Positions 1 to 9,160 of a stretch of DNA of 64,000 nt are shown here, in pieces; within the stretch, counting starts at the first letter, position 1; the number at the start of each line of letters is the position of its first letter. The stretch is from Pseudarthrobacter sulfonivorans. Lineage in GTDB: Bacteria > Actinomycetota > Actinomycetes > Actinomycetales > Micrococcaceae. The stretch covers positions 62,001 to 126,000 of the forward strand of contig NZ_JANFCZ010000009.1 of NCBI RefSeq assembly GCF_024391045.1. Reading direction: 5' to 3'. Below the pieces are notes generated by a model. It was not told the DNA's origin. It worked only from the letters and a program-made list of their open reading frames with translations, and did no database searches. The translations under genes and the position numbers were made by a program.

Positions 1-572
1 CCACGAAGCGGGCTGACTGGGCCGCGCGCGCCCGGACCCTGCGGGAACATTCAATGAGTGTCTCCGCGACTGACCGGCACGGTTCGTTGCTGGCACCGCC
101 GGAGGTCTACCTCGAAGTCGGCTTCAACTACCGGATGACCGACCTGCAGGCCGCCGTCGGGATGGTGCAGCTGCGGCGGCTTGGTCAGATCGTGAAGCGG
201 CGCCGCGAAATAGCCGCCGAATACGTGGCGGGACTGGCGGGGGTCAGGGGCCTGCGGTTCATGTCTGATCCCCCCTACGGCACCACCAACTTCCAGTCCT
301 TCTGGGTCGAGGTCCTGCCGACTTTCGGAACGAGCCGCGACGGCCTGTTGTCCCGCCTCGCGGACGCCGGCATTTCGGCCAGGCGTGGCATCATGGCCGC
401 GCACCGCCAGCCCGCGTACCGTGGTCGCGACACGGGCAACGCGGGGCTGCGGCACACCGAGCGGATGACGGACCGGACACTCATCCTGCCCGTATTCCAC
501 GAGTTGGACACCGTCAGCATGAACCGGGTCATCAACACGATCCGAGCCGCCGCACAAGGAGCAGGCACGTGA
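1..572 (+). CDS. DegT/DnrJ/EryC1-type sugar aminotransferase, C-terminal part (5' truncated by window)
   Basis: The reading frame is open from base 3 with no start visible, so the gene begins before the window. The visible part is the C-terminal lobe of a PLP-dependent nucleotide-sugar aminotransferase. The phrase GFNYRMTDLQAAVG is a hallmark of the DegT family, and the C-terminal subdomain that closes over the sugar follows it. The PLP lysine lies upstream and cannot be checked. The stop overlaps the GTG start of the following acetyltransferase (GTGA), so the two are translationally coupled. By family the substrate is a keto-sugar nucleotide, and the product would be the amino sugar that the next gene acylates. 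Exact sugar unknown. Confidence 0.85.
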   Translation, partial: TKRADWAARARTLREHSMSVSATDRHGSLLAPPEVYLEVGFNYRMTDLQAAVGMVQLRRLGQIVKRRREIAAEYVAGLAGVRGLRFMSDPPYGTTNFQSFWVEVLPTFGTSRDGLLSRLADAGISARRGIMAAHRQPAYRGRDTGNAGLRHTERMTDRTLILPVFHELDTVSMNRVINTIRAAAQGAGT

Positions 573-1228
573 GTGAACTGATTCTGATCGCAGCGAGTGG
601 CCTTGCCCGTGAGGTTCTGGCCATGGTGCGCAGCAGCGGCCAATACGACGTCGTAGGCCTGCTCGACGACGACAGGGAAATGGCGGGCGTCACCGTCGAC
701 GGGGCGCCCGTCCTGGGAACCATCGACGACGCGGCCAAATACACGCACGCGTTTATCCTGGTCTGCCTGGGCTCCGGAAAAGCACGGGAAATGGTGGTGG
801 ACAGGCTCAGCGTCATGGGGCTGCATGAGGCCCGGTACGCTACGGCGATCGACCCCTCGGTGCAGTACCCGGAAGGGTGCCGGATCGGCCGGGGAAGCAT
901 CCTGCTGCGCAACGTCACGCTGACAGCCTCGGTTACCCTGGGTTCGCACGTGGTGGCCATGCCGTCGGTAACGTTCACGCACGACGACGACGTGGCGGAC
1001 TTCGCGACCTTCGCCGCCGGTGCGTCCCTGGGCGGCGGTGTCCGGGTTGGCCGGGCAGCTTACCTGGGAATGAATTCCAGCGTCCGCGAGCGGACATCGG
1101 TGGGAGCCTACGCCACGGTGGGCATGGGTGCCGCGGTGCTCAGCAACGTGCCCGACGGCGAAACCTGGGTTGGCGTCCCGGCCCACGAGATAGAGCGGGA
1201 AGCGTTCGGATACGGAGGTGCGGTGTGA
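569..1228 (+). CDS. PglD/NeuD-like sugar N-acyltransferase
   Basis: A 219-residue protein. Residues 1-80 form a Rossmann-like sugar-nucleotide binding half (ILIAASGLAREV at the start corresponds to the glycine-rich turn). From about residue 90 there is a left-handed beta-helix of hexapeptide repeats, the acyl-CoA binding fold. Enzymes of this type N-acetylate UDP- or dTDP-amino sugars. It sits between two aminotransferases with GTGA overlaps on both sides, which supports acylation of an amino sugar made by one of them. The GTG start is fixed by the overlap. The acetyl donor is inferred from the family; a longer acyl group is possible. Confidence 0.83.
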   Translation: MSELILIAASGLAREVLAMVRSSGQYDVVGLLDDDREMAGVTVDGAPVLGTIDDAAKYTHAFILVCLGSGKAREMVVDRLSVMGLHEARYATAIDPSVQYPEGCRIGRGSILLRNVTLTASVTLGSHVVAMPSVTFTHDDDVADFATFAAGASLGGGVRVGRAAYLGMNSSVRERTSVGAYATVGMGAAVLSNVPDGETWVGVPAHEIEREAFGYGGAV

Positions 1229-2364
1229 GCGCAGAGGTTACGGTCCGGACGGACGCTGCCGTGCCGTTGGTCGATCTGGTCGCCCAGCAGGCGGATGTGC
1301 ACACGGAGGTCATGGAGGGACTCGCGGAGGTCTTCCGCACGGCAGCGTTCATCGGCGGCCCGGCCGTGGCGGAGTTCGAGGCAGCCTACGCATCATTTGT
1401 TGGCGCCCGCCACTGTGTGGGCGTGGCGAATGGAACGGACGCACTTGAGCTGGCCTTGCGGGCGGCCGGGGTGGGTCCAGGCGACGAGGTGATTATTCCG
1501 GCTAACACGTTCATCGCGACGGCGGAGGCCGCCAGCAGGATCGGGGCCGTCCCGGTGCCTGTGGATGTCGATCCTGAGTATCTGCTGATCGACCCGGATG
1601 CCGTCGCGGCCGCTGTCACACCCCGCACCCGGGCCATTGTTCCGGTGCATCTGTTCGGGCAAACGGCCTTTGTGGAGCGGCTTATTCCCATTGCTTCGGA
1701 CTGCGGTGCCGTGATCGTGGAGGACGCCGCACAGTCGCAGGGTGCCACCAGGTTTGGCCGTTCGGCGGGGACGCTGGGGCTGGCTGCCGGAACCAGCTTC
1801 TACCCGGGCAAGAACCTCGGTGCTGCCGGGGATGCGGGTGCCGTGATAACGGACGACGACGGCGTGGCTGAGCGGGTGCGGATGATCGGCTCCCACGGGA
1901 GTTCCGTGAAATACCGGCACGACGCCGTTGGTTTTAACTCGCGGCTGGACACCATCCAGGCAGTGGTGCTTCGGACCAAGCTGGCACGGTTGGCGGAGTG
2001 GAACCTTCGGCGGCGCGCAGCCGCGGAACGGTATACGGCGCTTCTTGCCGGCGTGCCAGGTGTCCAGGTTCCACGCGAAGCCCCCGGCAACGTCGATGTT
2101 TGGCACCTGTATGTGGTTCGGGTTCCCGACCGGGATGCCATCCTCGCCGCCTTGCAGGCCGCAGGAATCCAGGCCGGGGTCCACTACCCGGTGCCGGTAC
2201 ACCTCAGTGGGGCGTATACCTCCTCTGGGAAGGGCGTAGGTTCTTTCCCGGTTGCCGAGGAGGCCGCCGGCCGGATCCTGTCCCTGCCCCTGTTTCCGCA
2301 TCTCAGGGCGAATGAGCAGGACGAAGTCGCCAAGCAACTCATCAGCGCGTTAGGCCGGCTGTGA
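1225..2364 (+). CDS. DegT/DnrJ/EryC1 family sugar aminotransferase
   Basis: A 379-residue PLP-dependent aminotransferase beginning at the GTG that overlaps the upstream stop (GTGA). The frame is open further upstream, but that part lies inside the acetyltransferase and is not family-like. Visible family marks are GVANGTDALELALRA near residue 70, VEDAAQSQGA, and the Schiff-base lysine at about residue 196 in SFYPGKNLGA. The C-terminal half has the VHYPVPVHLSGAY segment typical of 3- or 4-keto sugar transaminases such as FdtB. It probably makes an amino-dideoxy sugar nucleotide for the surface polysaccharide. This is the second aminotransferase in the run, so two different amino sugars or a 3,4-diamino sugar are possible. 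Confidence 0.88.
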   Translation: MSAEVTVRTDAAVPLVDLVAQQADVHTEVMEGLAEVFRTAAFIGGPAVAEFEAAYASFVGARHCVGVANGTDALELALRAAGVGPGDEVIIPANTFIATAEAASRIGAVPVPVDVDPEYLLIDPDAVAAAVTPRTRAIVPVHLFGQTAFVERLIPIASDCGAVIVEDAAQSQGATRFGRSAGTLGLAAGTSFYPGKNLGAAGDAGAVITDDDGVAERVRMIGSHGSSVKYRHDAVGFNSRLDTIQAVVLRTKLARLAEWNLRRRAAAERYTALLAGVPGVQVPREAPGNVDVWHLYVVRVPDRDAILAALQAAGIQAGVHYPVPVHLSGAYTSSGKGVGSFPVAEEAAGRILSLPLFPHLRANEQDEVAKQLISALGRL

Positions 2365-2413
2365 TGGCATCCAGTTACGCGCTCTCGCCCACTCCAGCGT
2401 TTGGTAGCCGCTA

Positions 2414-3928
2414 GTGAACAGTCAGCCCGGGTCCCTGTCGTCTGCCTCGCTCGAAGCCAAGGCTCAACGTGGAGCAATGTGGAGCGGCATCAACATGCTC
2501 GTAACCAAGCTGGGCGGCATAGCCATCACTGTGGTGGTCGTCCGGATCATCTCCCCCCATGACTTCGGCGTATTTGCGGCAGCCCTGATAGTCCACACCA
2601 TTGTTTCTTCGTGTGCCGAGCTGGGCGTCTCATCCTGTGTTGCCCGCAGGGACCTGAGACTGGAAGACACCGCACCCACTGTGGCGGCCGTTTCGCTGAT
2701 AACTGGAACACTGTTCGCAGCAATTGTCTTCGGCCTGGCAGCGCCCATTGCTGCCCTTCTCGGGGCGCCCGACGCCGAAGGGCCGATCCAGGTGCTCGCT
2801 ATTTGCGTCCTCCTCACCGGCCTTTTTGCCGTGCCGGGCGCAATGATGACACGGGATTTCCGGCAGGACCGCCTCTTTCTGGCAAACCTCATCGCCTTTG
2901 TCCCCGCCAACGGACTGCTCATCCTACTGGCGATTGGCGGAGATGGCGCCATGGCGTTCGCGTGGTCCCGAGTTGTCGGCCAAATATGCGTGGGGCTAGT
3001 TACGCTGTACTCGGCCAAGCGCCATTTCTGGCCACGCATCGACAAAGTCCAAATCCTGCCGATCCTTAAGTTTGGGCTGCCCCTGGCTGGCGCAAACCTG
3101 ATAAATTACACCCTCCTCAACGCCGACTTCGCCTTCATCGGAAGGATCTTGGGCCCTGCCCTGCTGGGCGTATATGTACTCGCCTTCAATGTGGCCTCGT
3201 GGTCGTCTTCCGTTCTGGGTTCCACGATCAACAGCGTAGCCATGTCGGCATTCTCCGAGTCCGGCGCCGATCCGGACCACCTGCGCGACAAGCTTGCGCG
3301 GTGGGCCCGCCTGACGGCGCTGGTGGCCTGTCCTCTGGCCGCAATGACAACCATCCTCTCAACCGACATCGTCATCGGCCTGTACGGCGAAAAATGGGTC
3401 GGTGCCGGCGAAATTTTGGCCGTCCTTGCAGTCTATGGAGCGCTATTCACTACCAGTCTGCTGCTGTCCAACTTGCTCGTGGCCACCGGACAGTCATGGC
3501 GGGTGCTGCTGATACAAGTCGCCTGGCTATCTACCCTGGTACCCACAATGTGGATCAGCGTCTCAACCTTTGGAGTGCTGGGTGCGGCGTGGGCTCACGT
3601 CTTCGTCATCGGATGCATTGTCCTTCCAAGCTATCTATGGGCCCTCCGGTCCGTCGTGCCAAACCTGGCAGGTCTCCTCGGCCGCGCAACGGGCGGTCCG
3701 GCAATTGCTTCCATTGCAGCCGCGGTCGCAGCCGCGATGGCGACTATCCCCATCACTGGCGCGTGGTGGCGAATTGGAGTCGCGAGCGTGGTGGGACTGG
3801 TGGTGTACCTGGCCGCTGCATTGCCTTTCGCAGGCGGCGTCCTCGCCATGGAGAGCGACTCGAAATTCGGCAGATACGTTGCGTTCACTGCGCGCTTGCT
3901 GGCCAAAACCCGTAGGAGGACCACTTGA
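2414..3928 (+). CDS. Wzx-like polysaccharide flippase (MOP superfamily)
   Basis: A 504-residue integral membrane protein with about 14 hydrophobic segments spread over the full length and short loops, the pattern of Wzx/MATE-type oligosaccharide flippases. The N-terminal phrase KLGGIAITVVVVRIISPHDF is characteristic of this family. It would move lipid-linked repeat units across the membrane for polymerisation by the Wzy-like protein encoded at 6217-7644. GTG start; an internal ATG at MWSGINM (about 2477) is an alternative. The stop overlaps the TTG start of the next glycosyltransferase, so the genes are coupled. Confidence 0.85.
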   Translation: MNSQPGSLSSASLEAKAQRGAMWSGINMLVTKLGGIAITVVVVRIISPHDFGVFAAALIVHTIVSSCAELGVSSCVARRDLRLEDTAPTVAAVSLITGTLFAAIVFGLAAPIAALLGAPDAEGPIQVLAICVLLTGLFAVPGAMMTRDFRQDRLFLANLIAFVPANGLLILLAIGGDGAMAFAWSRVVGQICVGLVTLYSAKRHFWPRIDKVQILPILKFGLPLAGANLINYTLLNADFAFIGRILGPALLGVYVLAFNVASWSSSVLGSTINSVAMSAFSESGADPDHLRDKLARWARLTALVACPLAAMTTILSTDIVIGLYGEKWVGAGEILAVLAVYGALFTTSLLLSNLLVATGQSWRVLLIQVAWLSTLVPTMWISVSTFGVLGAAWAHVFVIGCIVLPSYLWALRSVVPNLAGLLGRATGGPAIASIAAAVAAAMATIPITGAWWRIGVASVVGLVVYLAAALPFAGGVLAMESDSKFGRYVAFTARLLAKTRRRTT

Positions 3929-5082
3929 CCACTCCGAACAGGATCGGGCTCCTTTACCCGCAGCGCGACCCACGCTTTCCGGGGAACTGGTCAGGCACGC
4001 CCAGCGGCTTGGCGGTGGGCGTGGAAGCCTGCGGATTCGAGGTTGTCCCCATCGGGGTGGAGATCCCCTGGGTCGTCAATGCCGGCGTCTCCCTTCTCTC
4101 ACGCAGCACAGGCCGCACCGGCCCCGTTGCCGATCGCATGCCGGTCCGGCAATTGGCCAGAACCGTCGCCCTCTCACGCGCCCTGGGCAAGTCAGGACTT
4201 CTCGATGGCATCATCGCCATGGGCACCGAAATGTACAACCTGGACTCTGTTGTCCGATCCTCTATCCCCTGTGCGACCTACGATGACGGCACGCTGATCC
4301 AGATGTGGCGAAACGCCGACTCCGATATCCGCGGACTGAAAATTCCTGTGCGTCATCTTCGCCGCTGGTTTGCAAATCAGGCCTCCTCGTCGCGGACAGC
4401 AGATGTTTGCTGCGTCAGCACATCGTGGGCCTCGCGCTCTTTCATCGAGGACTATGGCATAGCTCCCGGCCGGGTCCGCGTCGTAGGAATGGGCCATATG
4501 CCCCGTGGTTCCGCGAGACCGGTGGAACGCGACTGGACGCGGCCGCGGTTCCTTTTCGTGGGCGTCGACTGGCGGCGCAAAAACGGGGAGGCGGTACTGG
4601 AATCTTTCAGGAGGCTGCGACGGCAGTTTCCGGATGCCACCCTGGATCTTGTGGGCCAACATCCCAAGGTCGTTGAACCGGGAGTCCGCGATCATGGGTT
4701 TCTGCCGCGCGAGGATCAAGCAGCCCAGGCCCTGCTGGCAGGCCTCTTCGCTGCCGCCACAGCCTTTGTGCTTCCGAGCCGCTTCGACCCGTCACCGATT
4801 GCCTATCTCGAGGCCGCATCGGCCGGGCTGCCCGTCATCGCAACCACCGAGGGAGGCGCAGGCGAGCTCTTGGGACCGGCGGCGCTGACAGTTCACCCGG
4901 ACGATTCAGCTGCGCTCTTCGGTGCCATGGTACAGCTGTGTGATTCGCGGACGGCGCGATTGATGGGCAGTGAGGCCCGGGTACGCGCGGGTGCTTCATC
5001 CTGGCATGACGTTGCAGGACGCGTGCTCGCGTGCCTGGGAATTCCGGATCCAACACCATCATCCACGACGGCGGTGAAGTGA
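3925..5082 (+). CDS. GT-B fold glycosyltransferase (GT4-like)
   Basis: A 385-residue cytoplasmic glycosyltransferase. It starts at TTG, six bases after an AGGAGG ribosome-binding site, and overlaps the flippase stop (TTGA). The C-terminal half has FVGVDWRRKNG followed by LPSRFDPSPIAYLEAASAG and GLPVIATTEGGAGELLG, the nucleotide-sugar binding face of GT4-type enzymes. Donor and acceptor cannot be read from sequence. It probably adds one residue to the lipid-linked repeat unit. The upstream part (residues 1-150) is more divergent, as expected for the acceptor-binding lobe. Confidence 0.83.
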   Translation: MTTPNRIGLLYPQRDPRFPGNWSGTPSGLAVGVEACGFEVVPIGVEIPWVVNAGVSLLSRSTGRTGPVADRMPVRQLARTVALSRALGKSGLLDGIIAMGTEMYNLDSVVRSSIPCATYDDGTLIQMWRNADSDIRGLKIPVRHLRRWFANQASSSRTADVCCVSTSWASRSFIEDYGIAPGRVRVVGMGHMPRGSARPVERDWTRPRFLFVGVDWRRKNGEAVLESFRRLRRQFPDATLDLVGQHPKVVEPGVRDHGFLPREDQAAQALLAGLFAAATAFVLPSRFDPSPIAYLEAASAGLPVIATTEGGAGELLGPAALTVHPDDSAALFGAMVQLCDSRTARLMGSEARVRAGASSWHDVAGRVLACLGIPDPTPSSTTAVK

Positions 5083-6158
5083 TGAAGATCCAGATGGCCC
5101 GGCTGACGCCGGTTGGGGGCCCGTTCCCCACCGTCACTGTCGTCGTGCCGTCCTACAACTACGCCCGCTTCCTACCCGCCTGCGTCCAGAGCGTCCTGGA
5201 CCAGCCCGCCGTGGACGTCAGGGTCCACATCATTGATGATGCCTCCACCGACCATACTGTCCGGGTCTGCCAGGAACTCGCGGCACAGGACCCTCGTGTA
5301 GCCGTGACACGACATTCCGTTAACCGCGGACACATTGCCACCTACAACGAGGGCTTGGCCGCGGCAGAAACAGATTATGTCGTGTTGCTGTCAGCGGATG
5401 ATTTGCTGACTCCCGGTTCGCTGCACCGCGCCAGCTCCCTGATGGAAAGAAATCCCGCGCTGGGTCTTGTGTATGGGCATCCGGTGGAATTCACCGGCGA
5501 GCCCCCGCAGACCCATTCGGGATCCCGCACGTGGAGCACATGGCGGGGACGGAGCTGGATCCGGGCGCAGTTTCGCCGCGGGTTGAGCATCATCTACTGT
5601 CCGGAGGCGGTAGTCCGGACGTCCGTACAGCATCAGGTCGGCTACTATCGCCCTGAGCTGCCGCATTCAGGCGATCTGGAGATGTGGCTTCGAATTGCCG
5701 AGGTATCCGACGTCGGCCGAATCAACGGGGCCGACCAAGCACTCCGGCGGGCACATCCGGCCAGCATGATGAGGACGCAATTCGGCACAGTGGTCAGGGA
5801 TCTGCAGGAGCGCCAACGCGCTTATCTGAGCTTCCTCCAGGCATCCGGTCTTCCCCGCGCCACGAAACAGGAACTTCTTGAACTTGTCAGTCGAAGGCAG
5901 TGTGAGGAGGCGCTCGACTGGGTCATCAGCCAGATGGACAACCCGCCTGCGGACGGAAGCCTGCTGGCGGCAGTGGAATACGCGCAGTCAGCCTACGCAG
6001 GACATCGTGGCCTACCACTCTGGCAGGCGTATCAGTCCCGCACCGGCAGCGGATGCCGGACGCCAGTCGCCGACGGCGTGCTCACCAATTACGGCACATG
6101 GTCAAGGAACATGGGAAACCGGATACGGTGGCAGAGGTGGCGCCGCTTCGGAATCTGA
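5082..6158 (+). CDS. GT2 family glycosyltransferase
   Basis: A 358-residue GT-A fold enzyme. The N-terminal core reads VTVVVPSYNYARFLPACVQS, then HIIDDASTD with the first acidic motif and LLSADDLLTPGS with the DxD-like metal site, all standard for GT2. The open frame extends upstream to 5031, but the ATG that overlaps the previous stop (TGATG, with GGCGG upstream) is the best start. About 100 C-terminal residues lack any known domain that I can name. Last gene of the plus-strand run; it converges on the minus-strand polymerase gene. Confidence 0.85.
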   Translation: MKIQMARLTPVGGPFPTVTVVVPSYNYARFLPACVQSVLDQPAVDVRVHIIDDASTDHTVRVCQELAAQDPRVAVTRHSVNRGHIATYNEGLAAAETDYVVLLSADDLLTPGSLHRASSLMERNPALGLVYGHPVEFTGEPPQTHSGSRTWSTWRGRSWIRAQFRRGLSIIYCPEAVVRTSVQHQVGYYRPELPHSGDLEMWLRIAEVSDVGRINGADQALRRAHPASMMRTQFGTVVRDLQERQRAYLSFLQASGLPRATKQELLELVSRRQCEEALDWVISQMDNPPADGSLLAAVEYAQSAYAGHRGLPLWQAYQSRTGSGCRTPVADGVLTNYGTWSRNMGNRIRWQRWRRFGI

Positions 6159-6177
6159 TCATGGAAGTTGGCACCGC

Positions 6178-6197
6178 CAGGAGGGTGGTGGCTCCTG
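6178..6197. terminator. Short hairpin between convergent genes
   Basis: CAGGAG and CTCCTG (6-bp arms, 8-base loop) lie in the 58-bp gap between the convergent genes ending at 6158 and 6217. No T-run follows on either strand, so this is only a weak candidate for a shared terminator. Confidence 0.3.
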
Positions 6198-6216
6198 CCA
6201 TGCGGATGTCCTGTCC

Positions 6217-7644
6217 TTAGTTCGGGTGTCGGCGCCAAGGGTTCCCTGCAACTCGAATTCCTCGTTCACTGGCATGCCGGCGCCTCCCTTCAGGACGGTT
6301 CACGGGCGCTTCAGGAATGTAGGCGGACGCCGTAGTCTGCAGACTCTCATTCCTGGCAATGCGCCAAAGCGCACCGGACATGCCGAGGATCAAGAACATG
6401 AACGCGGCGGCCATGGGAAAGCTCAGTGCGTCAAAGAACGCGAACATCACACCGCCCGCCGTCAGGGACGCCATCAGTGCAAAACTTAACTGCCTGACAA
6501 GCGGATCCGTCGACAGCCTCAGGGTACGAATTACACAATAGATCCCGCTGGCCACAAGCACAGCGAAAAGAATAAGGCCCAGGGCGCCAAGCTCAATGAG
6601 CAATAAAAGGTACTCGTTGTCGAGAATCCGGTAGCTGGGGAGAAACGTTCCAAGTCCCCTGCCAACTAATAGGTTCCGGCTTGCTAACTCAAACGCTGAG
6701 TCGTAACCGTTGGTTCGCGACTGGGTACTGGAATCTCCAGCAATGCCGGCAAACATGCCGCGGACCGTTCCCACCATGCCGGGCACCAGGAAGTACACCG
6801 CCAGGACACCCGCCGCTACGATGACCAGCGCACGGCGGCGGGCAGAACGCGACCAACCGGGCATAAGAATGATTAGCGCTGTCGCGGTTCCAATCAACGC
6901 CGACCTCGACACAGACAACACTGAGGCGCAGCCAATCAAACCGACCGACAGCCAGCGCAAAACGTTCCGTCCCTTCTCTTCACTCAAGGCCAGTGTTATT
7001 GCCAGTGGAAGTGACATGCAAAGGACCACGCCATACTCCAGCGGATGGGATGCGGTACCGGCCGCCCGCAGAAATCCCGATCGGTCCTGGATGTTGTCGA
7101 ATCCTTCTCCGACAGCGAAGCCCGGGAGGTACAGGGAAGAGACAAACGACTGGCCTGTCCAGAACTGCAACAGTCCAAGGGCCGACATGAGTGTCCCGAT
7201 GAGTGCGACGCGGCGCATGAGCACCAACAGCCTGTCGCGATCGACGATGCCGTCATGTGCAATAAGGAACAGGCCAGCCCAACTCAGTGCCTTCAACACT
7301 CCGCTGTCCGCCGTACGCGCCTCATCCGCTGGCAGGCCGGCAAGGTTATTCACGGCGTAACTGACCAGCACAACTCCCAGGAAGAGGGCCAGCCACCGAC
7401 GTGCGGGCTGTGGCCAGATGACGCGCGGAATGGGTCGCTGGAGTTGCGACCATTCCCACCAGAGGACGGCACCAAGAAACCACACAACGCCGGGGCGTCC
7501 GAGCTGTCCGAGCGCTGAAATGCTCAGATAGGAAGGAATGGCGCAGGTGAGAACCATGCCAATGGTCAGGACGGTCACTGCGTCCCAACCTGCCGCCGGC
7601 TGGACGGAGAAATCACGCCCGCGTGGGACCTTCAGCTCACTCAT
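6217..7644 (-). CDS. O-antigen ligase/polymerase-like membrane protein (Wzy/WaaL family)
   Basis: A 475-residue protein with roughly 11-12 hydrophobic segments. A large loop in the second half contains GRGLGTFLPSYRILDNEYLLLL, the Wzy_C-type pattern that places a catalytic-loop acidic residue before the next helix. In Wzx/Wzy-type pathways this protein joins repeat units outside the membrane. Its start overlaps the stop of the Wzz-like gene upstream (ATGA), so chain polymerisation and length control are co-expressed. Polymerase and ligase roles cannot be separated from sequence. With no lipid A in this organism, polymerase is the more likely role. Confidence 0.78.
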   Translation of the reverse strand: MSELKVPRGRDFSVQPAAGWDAVTVLTIGMVLTCAIPSYLSISALGQLGRPGVVWFLGAVLWWEWSQLQRPIPRVIWPQPARRWLALFLGVVLVSYAVNNLAGLPADEARTADSGVLKALSWAGLFLIAHDGIVDRDRLLVLMRRVALIGTLMSALGLLQFWTGQSFVSSLYLPGFAVGEGFDNIQDRSGFLRAAGTASHPLEYGVVLCMSLPLAITLALSEEKGRNVLRWLSVGLIGCASVLSVSRSALIGTATALIILMPGWSRSARRRALVIVAAGVLAVYFLVPGMVGTVRGMFAGIAGDSSTQSRTNGYDSAFELASRNLLVGRGLGTFLPSYRILDNEYLLLLIELGALGLILFAVLVASGIYCVIRTLRLSTDPLVRQLSFALMASLTAGGVMFAFFDALSFPMAAAFMFLILGMSGALWRIARNESLQTTASAYIPEAPVNRPEGRRRHASERGIRVAGNPWRRHPN

Positions 7645-8315
7645 GATGGTTCGTTCCGGGCGGAACGGGACCGGGTCCGCAGCATAACCAGCCGGTCGAT
7701 TTCAAGGGCAGCCAGCGCCGTTAGGGCCAGCCCAACCATCGAGAGAGCCAGGAGCCCCTTGACTCGGCCCGTTTTACTGCTTCCCAGATCGACAATTTCG
7801 GGAGTTTCCGGCGACCGGTCAAGCGTGATGAAATCTTTCGCGGGCACTCCCTGCTCAGATTGCAGCTCCCGAGATGACACCTCAATCATGGTCAGCACGC
7901 GGTTCACGGTTTGGCGGACCTGGTCCGGGCTGCCGCCTACCACTTGGACGGCGAGGACGGGACGGGAATAGCTGACCGCCCACTGCGTTCCAGTGTTGGG
8001 AAGAGTGATTGAGTAGCCGTTTCGTACGCCGCTGCCATAGAGCGTGGCGTTGGACGAAGGCAGCTCAACCGGGGTTCCGTCCTGGCTGGCCCTGCGCTTG
8101 ACAATTCCGGCAAAGCTGATCAGGGATGGCACCGCCGAATCCGAAACGTTCGCCACCGCACTCTCGCCAGGCTGTAGGAAGACCAAGTCTACGGACGCCC
8201 AGTACGTACGGCCCGCGTTTATCAGTAAAGAACAGACCAGGGCCGTCATCAACACGCCCACCAGGACCACCGCCCACCGGCGCAACATGACTCGGGCGAG
8301 GACTCCCACGGTCAT
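7641..8315 (-). CDS. Wzz/YveK-like chain-length regulator
   Basis: A 224-residue protein with a transmembrane helix at about residues 13-33 and another near 180-200, flanking a ~145-residue external domain. This is the topology of the polysaccharide co-polymerase family. The N-terminal RRWAVVLVGVLMTALVC and the C-terminal GRVKGLLALSMVGLALTAL are the two anchors. No tyrosine-kinase domain is attached. It overlaps the polymerase gene by four bases and lies 36 bp after a second Wzz-like gene, forming one minus-strand operon. Confidence 0.72.
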   Translation of the reverse strand: MTVGVLARVMLRRWAVVLVGVLMTALVCSLLINAGRTYWASVDLVFLQPGESAVANVSDSAVPSLISFAGIVKRRASQDGTPVELPSSNATLYGSGVRNGYSITLPNTGTQWAVSYSRPVLAVQVVGGSPDQVRQTVNRVLTMIEVSSRELQSEQGVPAKDFITLDRSPETPEIVDLGSSKTGRVKGLLALSMVGLALTALAALEIDRLVMLRTRSRSARNEPS

Positions 8316-8351
8316 GACAGTCCTCGCTCCGCCGCCAGCCTCACCACTGGC

Positions 8352-9092
8352 CTAACCCCTCGTCTTGGCTGTCGCGTGGTCGCGGGATTCCCAGAGGCTC
8401 TTAAGCCTGTTCACGGTGGGTCGCTCTCCTATTCCTCGGTGGGCGCGCCGGACGCCCGGGATGCTCACAGATTGGCCTGCCAGCTCGCGCCTCAACGCCC
8501 GGGCCAACAGGCGGCCATCGATGAGACCGGCCAACAGTATGCTCATGGCCACTCCACCGCCCGCAACGGCGACTACACTAACTGTCCGCGTCTTGGTGTC
8601 CTCGATCGGTGTGTCCTGCAGGACTAGTGGCATGAGCCCGATCCGGGCCTTTTCGGGGACGTTTTGTTCGTCCTGCATGGAAGTCAGCACGCCCGGGACC
8701 AGGGCCACCACGTCGCGAAGAGCAGCCGTCACGCGGTCGGGGTTGTCCCCTTCGACGGCGAGGCGGATGACGGAACCGCTGCTGCTTCGATCGGGCTCAG
8801 CAACGTAGGAGACACCCTGATGGGCACTGAGTATGGGCCCCGCGGTGTCGGGCCCGGACATTTCAACCGACAGAATGTCCAGGGCCTGGTTCATTCCCCC
8901 GAGAAACAGGAACGGGTTGCCTTCGGGGCCGACGGTGGAGCTCGGAGGCATGAGAACGAAGTTTCCCTGCGCACGGTAGGTGGCAGGGACCGTTTGTCTC
9001 ACAAAAACACAGGCAGCAACCGTTACCAGAAGAAACAGCAGCACCAGATACCAGCGCCGCCATAGACCTGAAATAATGTCCCTCAACCACAT
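8352..9092 (-). CDS. Second Wzz-like chain-length/co-polymerase protein
   Basis: A 246-residue protein with the same plan as its neighbour: helix at residues 14-34 (YLVLLFLLVTVAACVFV), an external alpha/beta region of about 150 residues with repeated Asp-Pro and Pro-Glu segments, and a second helix near residue 190. The cytoplasmic tail of about 40 residues is rich in Arg. Two non-identical Wzz-like genes in tandem suggest a hetero-oligomer or two length classes; this is inference. It is the first gene of the three-gene operon with the Wzy-like protein. Confidence 0.68.
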   Translation of the reverse strand: MWLRDIISGLWRRWYLVLLFLLVTVAACVFVRQTVPATYRAQGNFVLMPPSSTVGPEGNPFLFLGGMNQALDILSVEMSGPDTAGPILSAHQGVSYVAEPDRSSSGSVIRLAVEGDNPDRVTAALRDVVALVPGVLTSMQDEQNVPEKARIGLMPLVLQDTPIEDTKTRTVSVVAVAGGGVAMSILLAGLIDGRLLARALRRELAGQSVSIPGVRRAHRGIGERPTVNRLKSLWESRDHATAKTRG

Positions 9093-9160
9093 TTCCAGTA
9101 CCGCTCTCTGCTAATTTCCAGACAATAAGGCTAAATAGGGACGCACCGGCGGCGGTCAGT

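Noticed and set aside
877..1224. N-terminal extension of the second aminotransferase frame
   Set aside because: It overlaps the acetyltransferase in another frame, is Arg/Gly-rich and has no family similarity; the GTGA overlap at 1225 is a better start.
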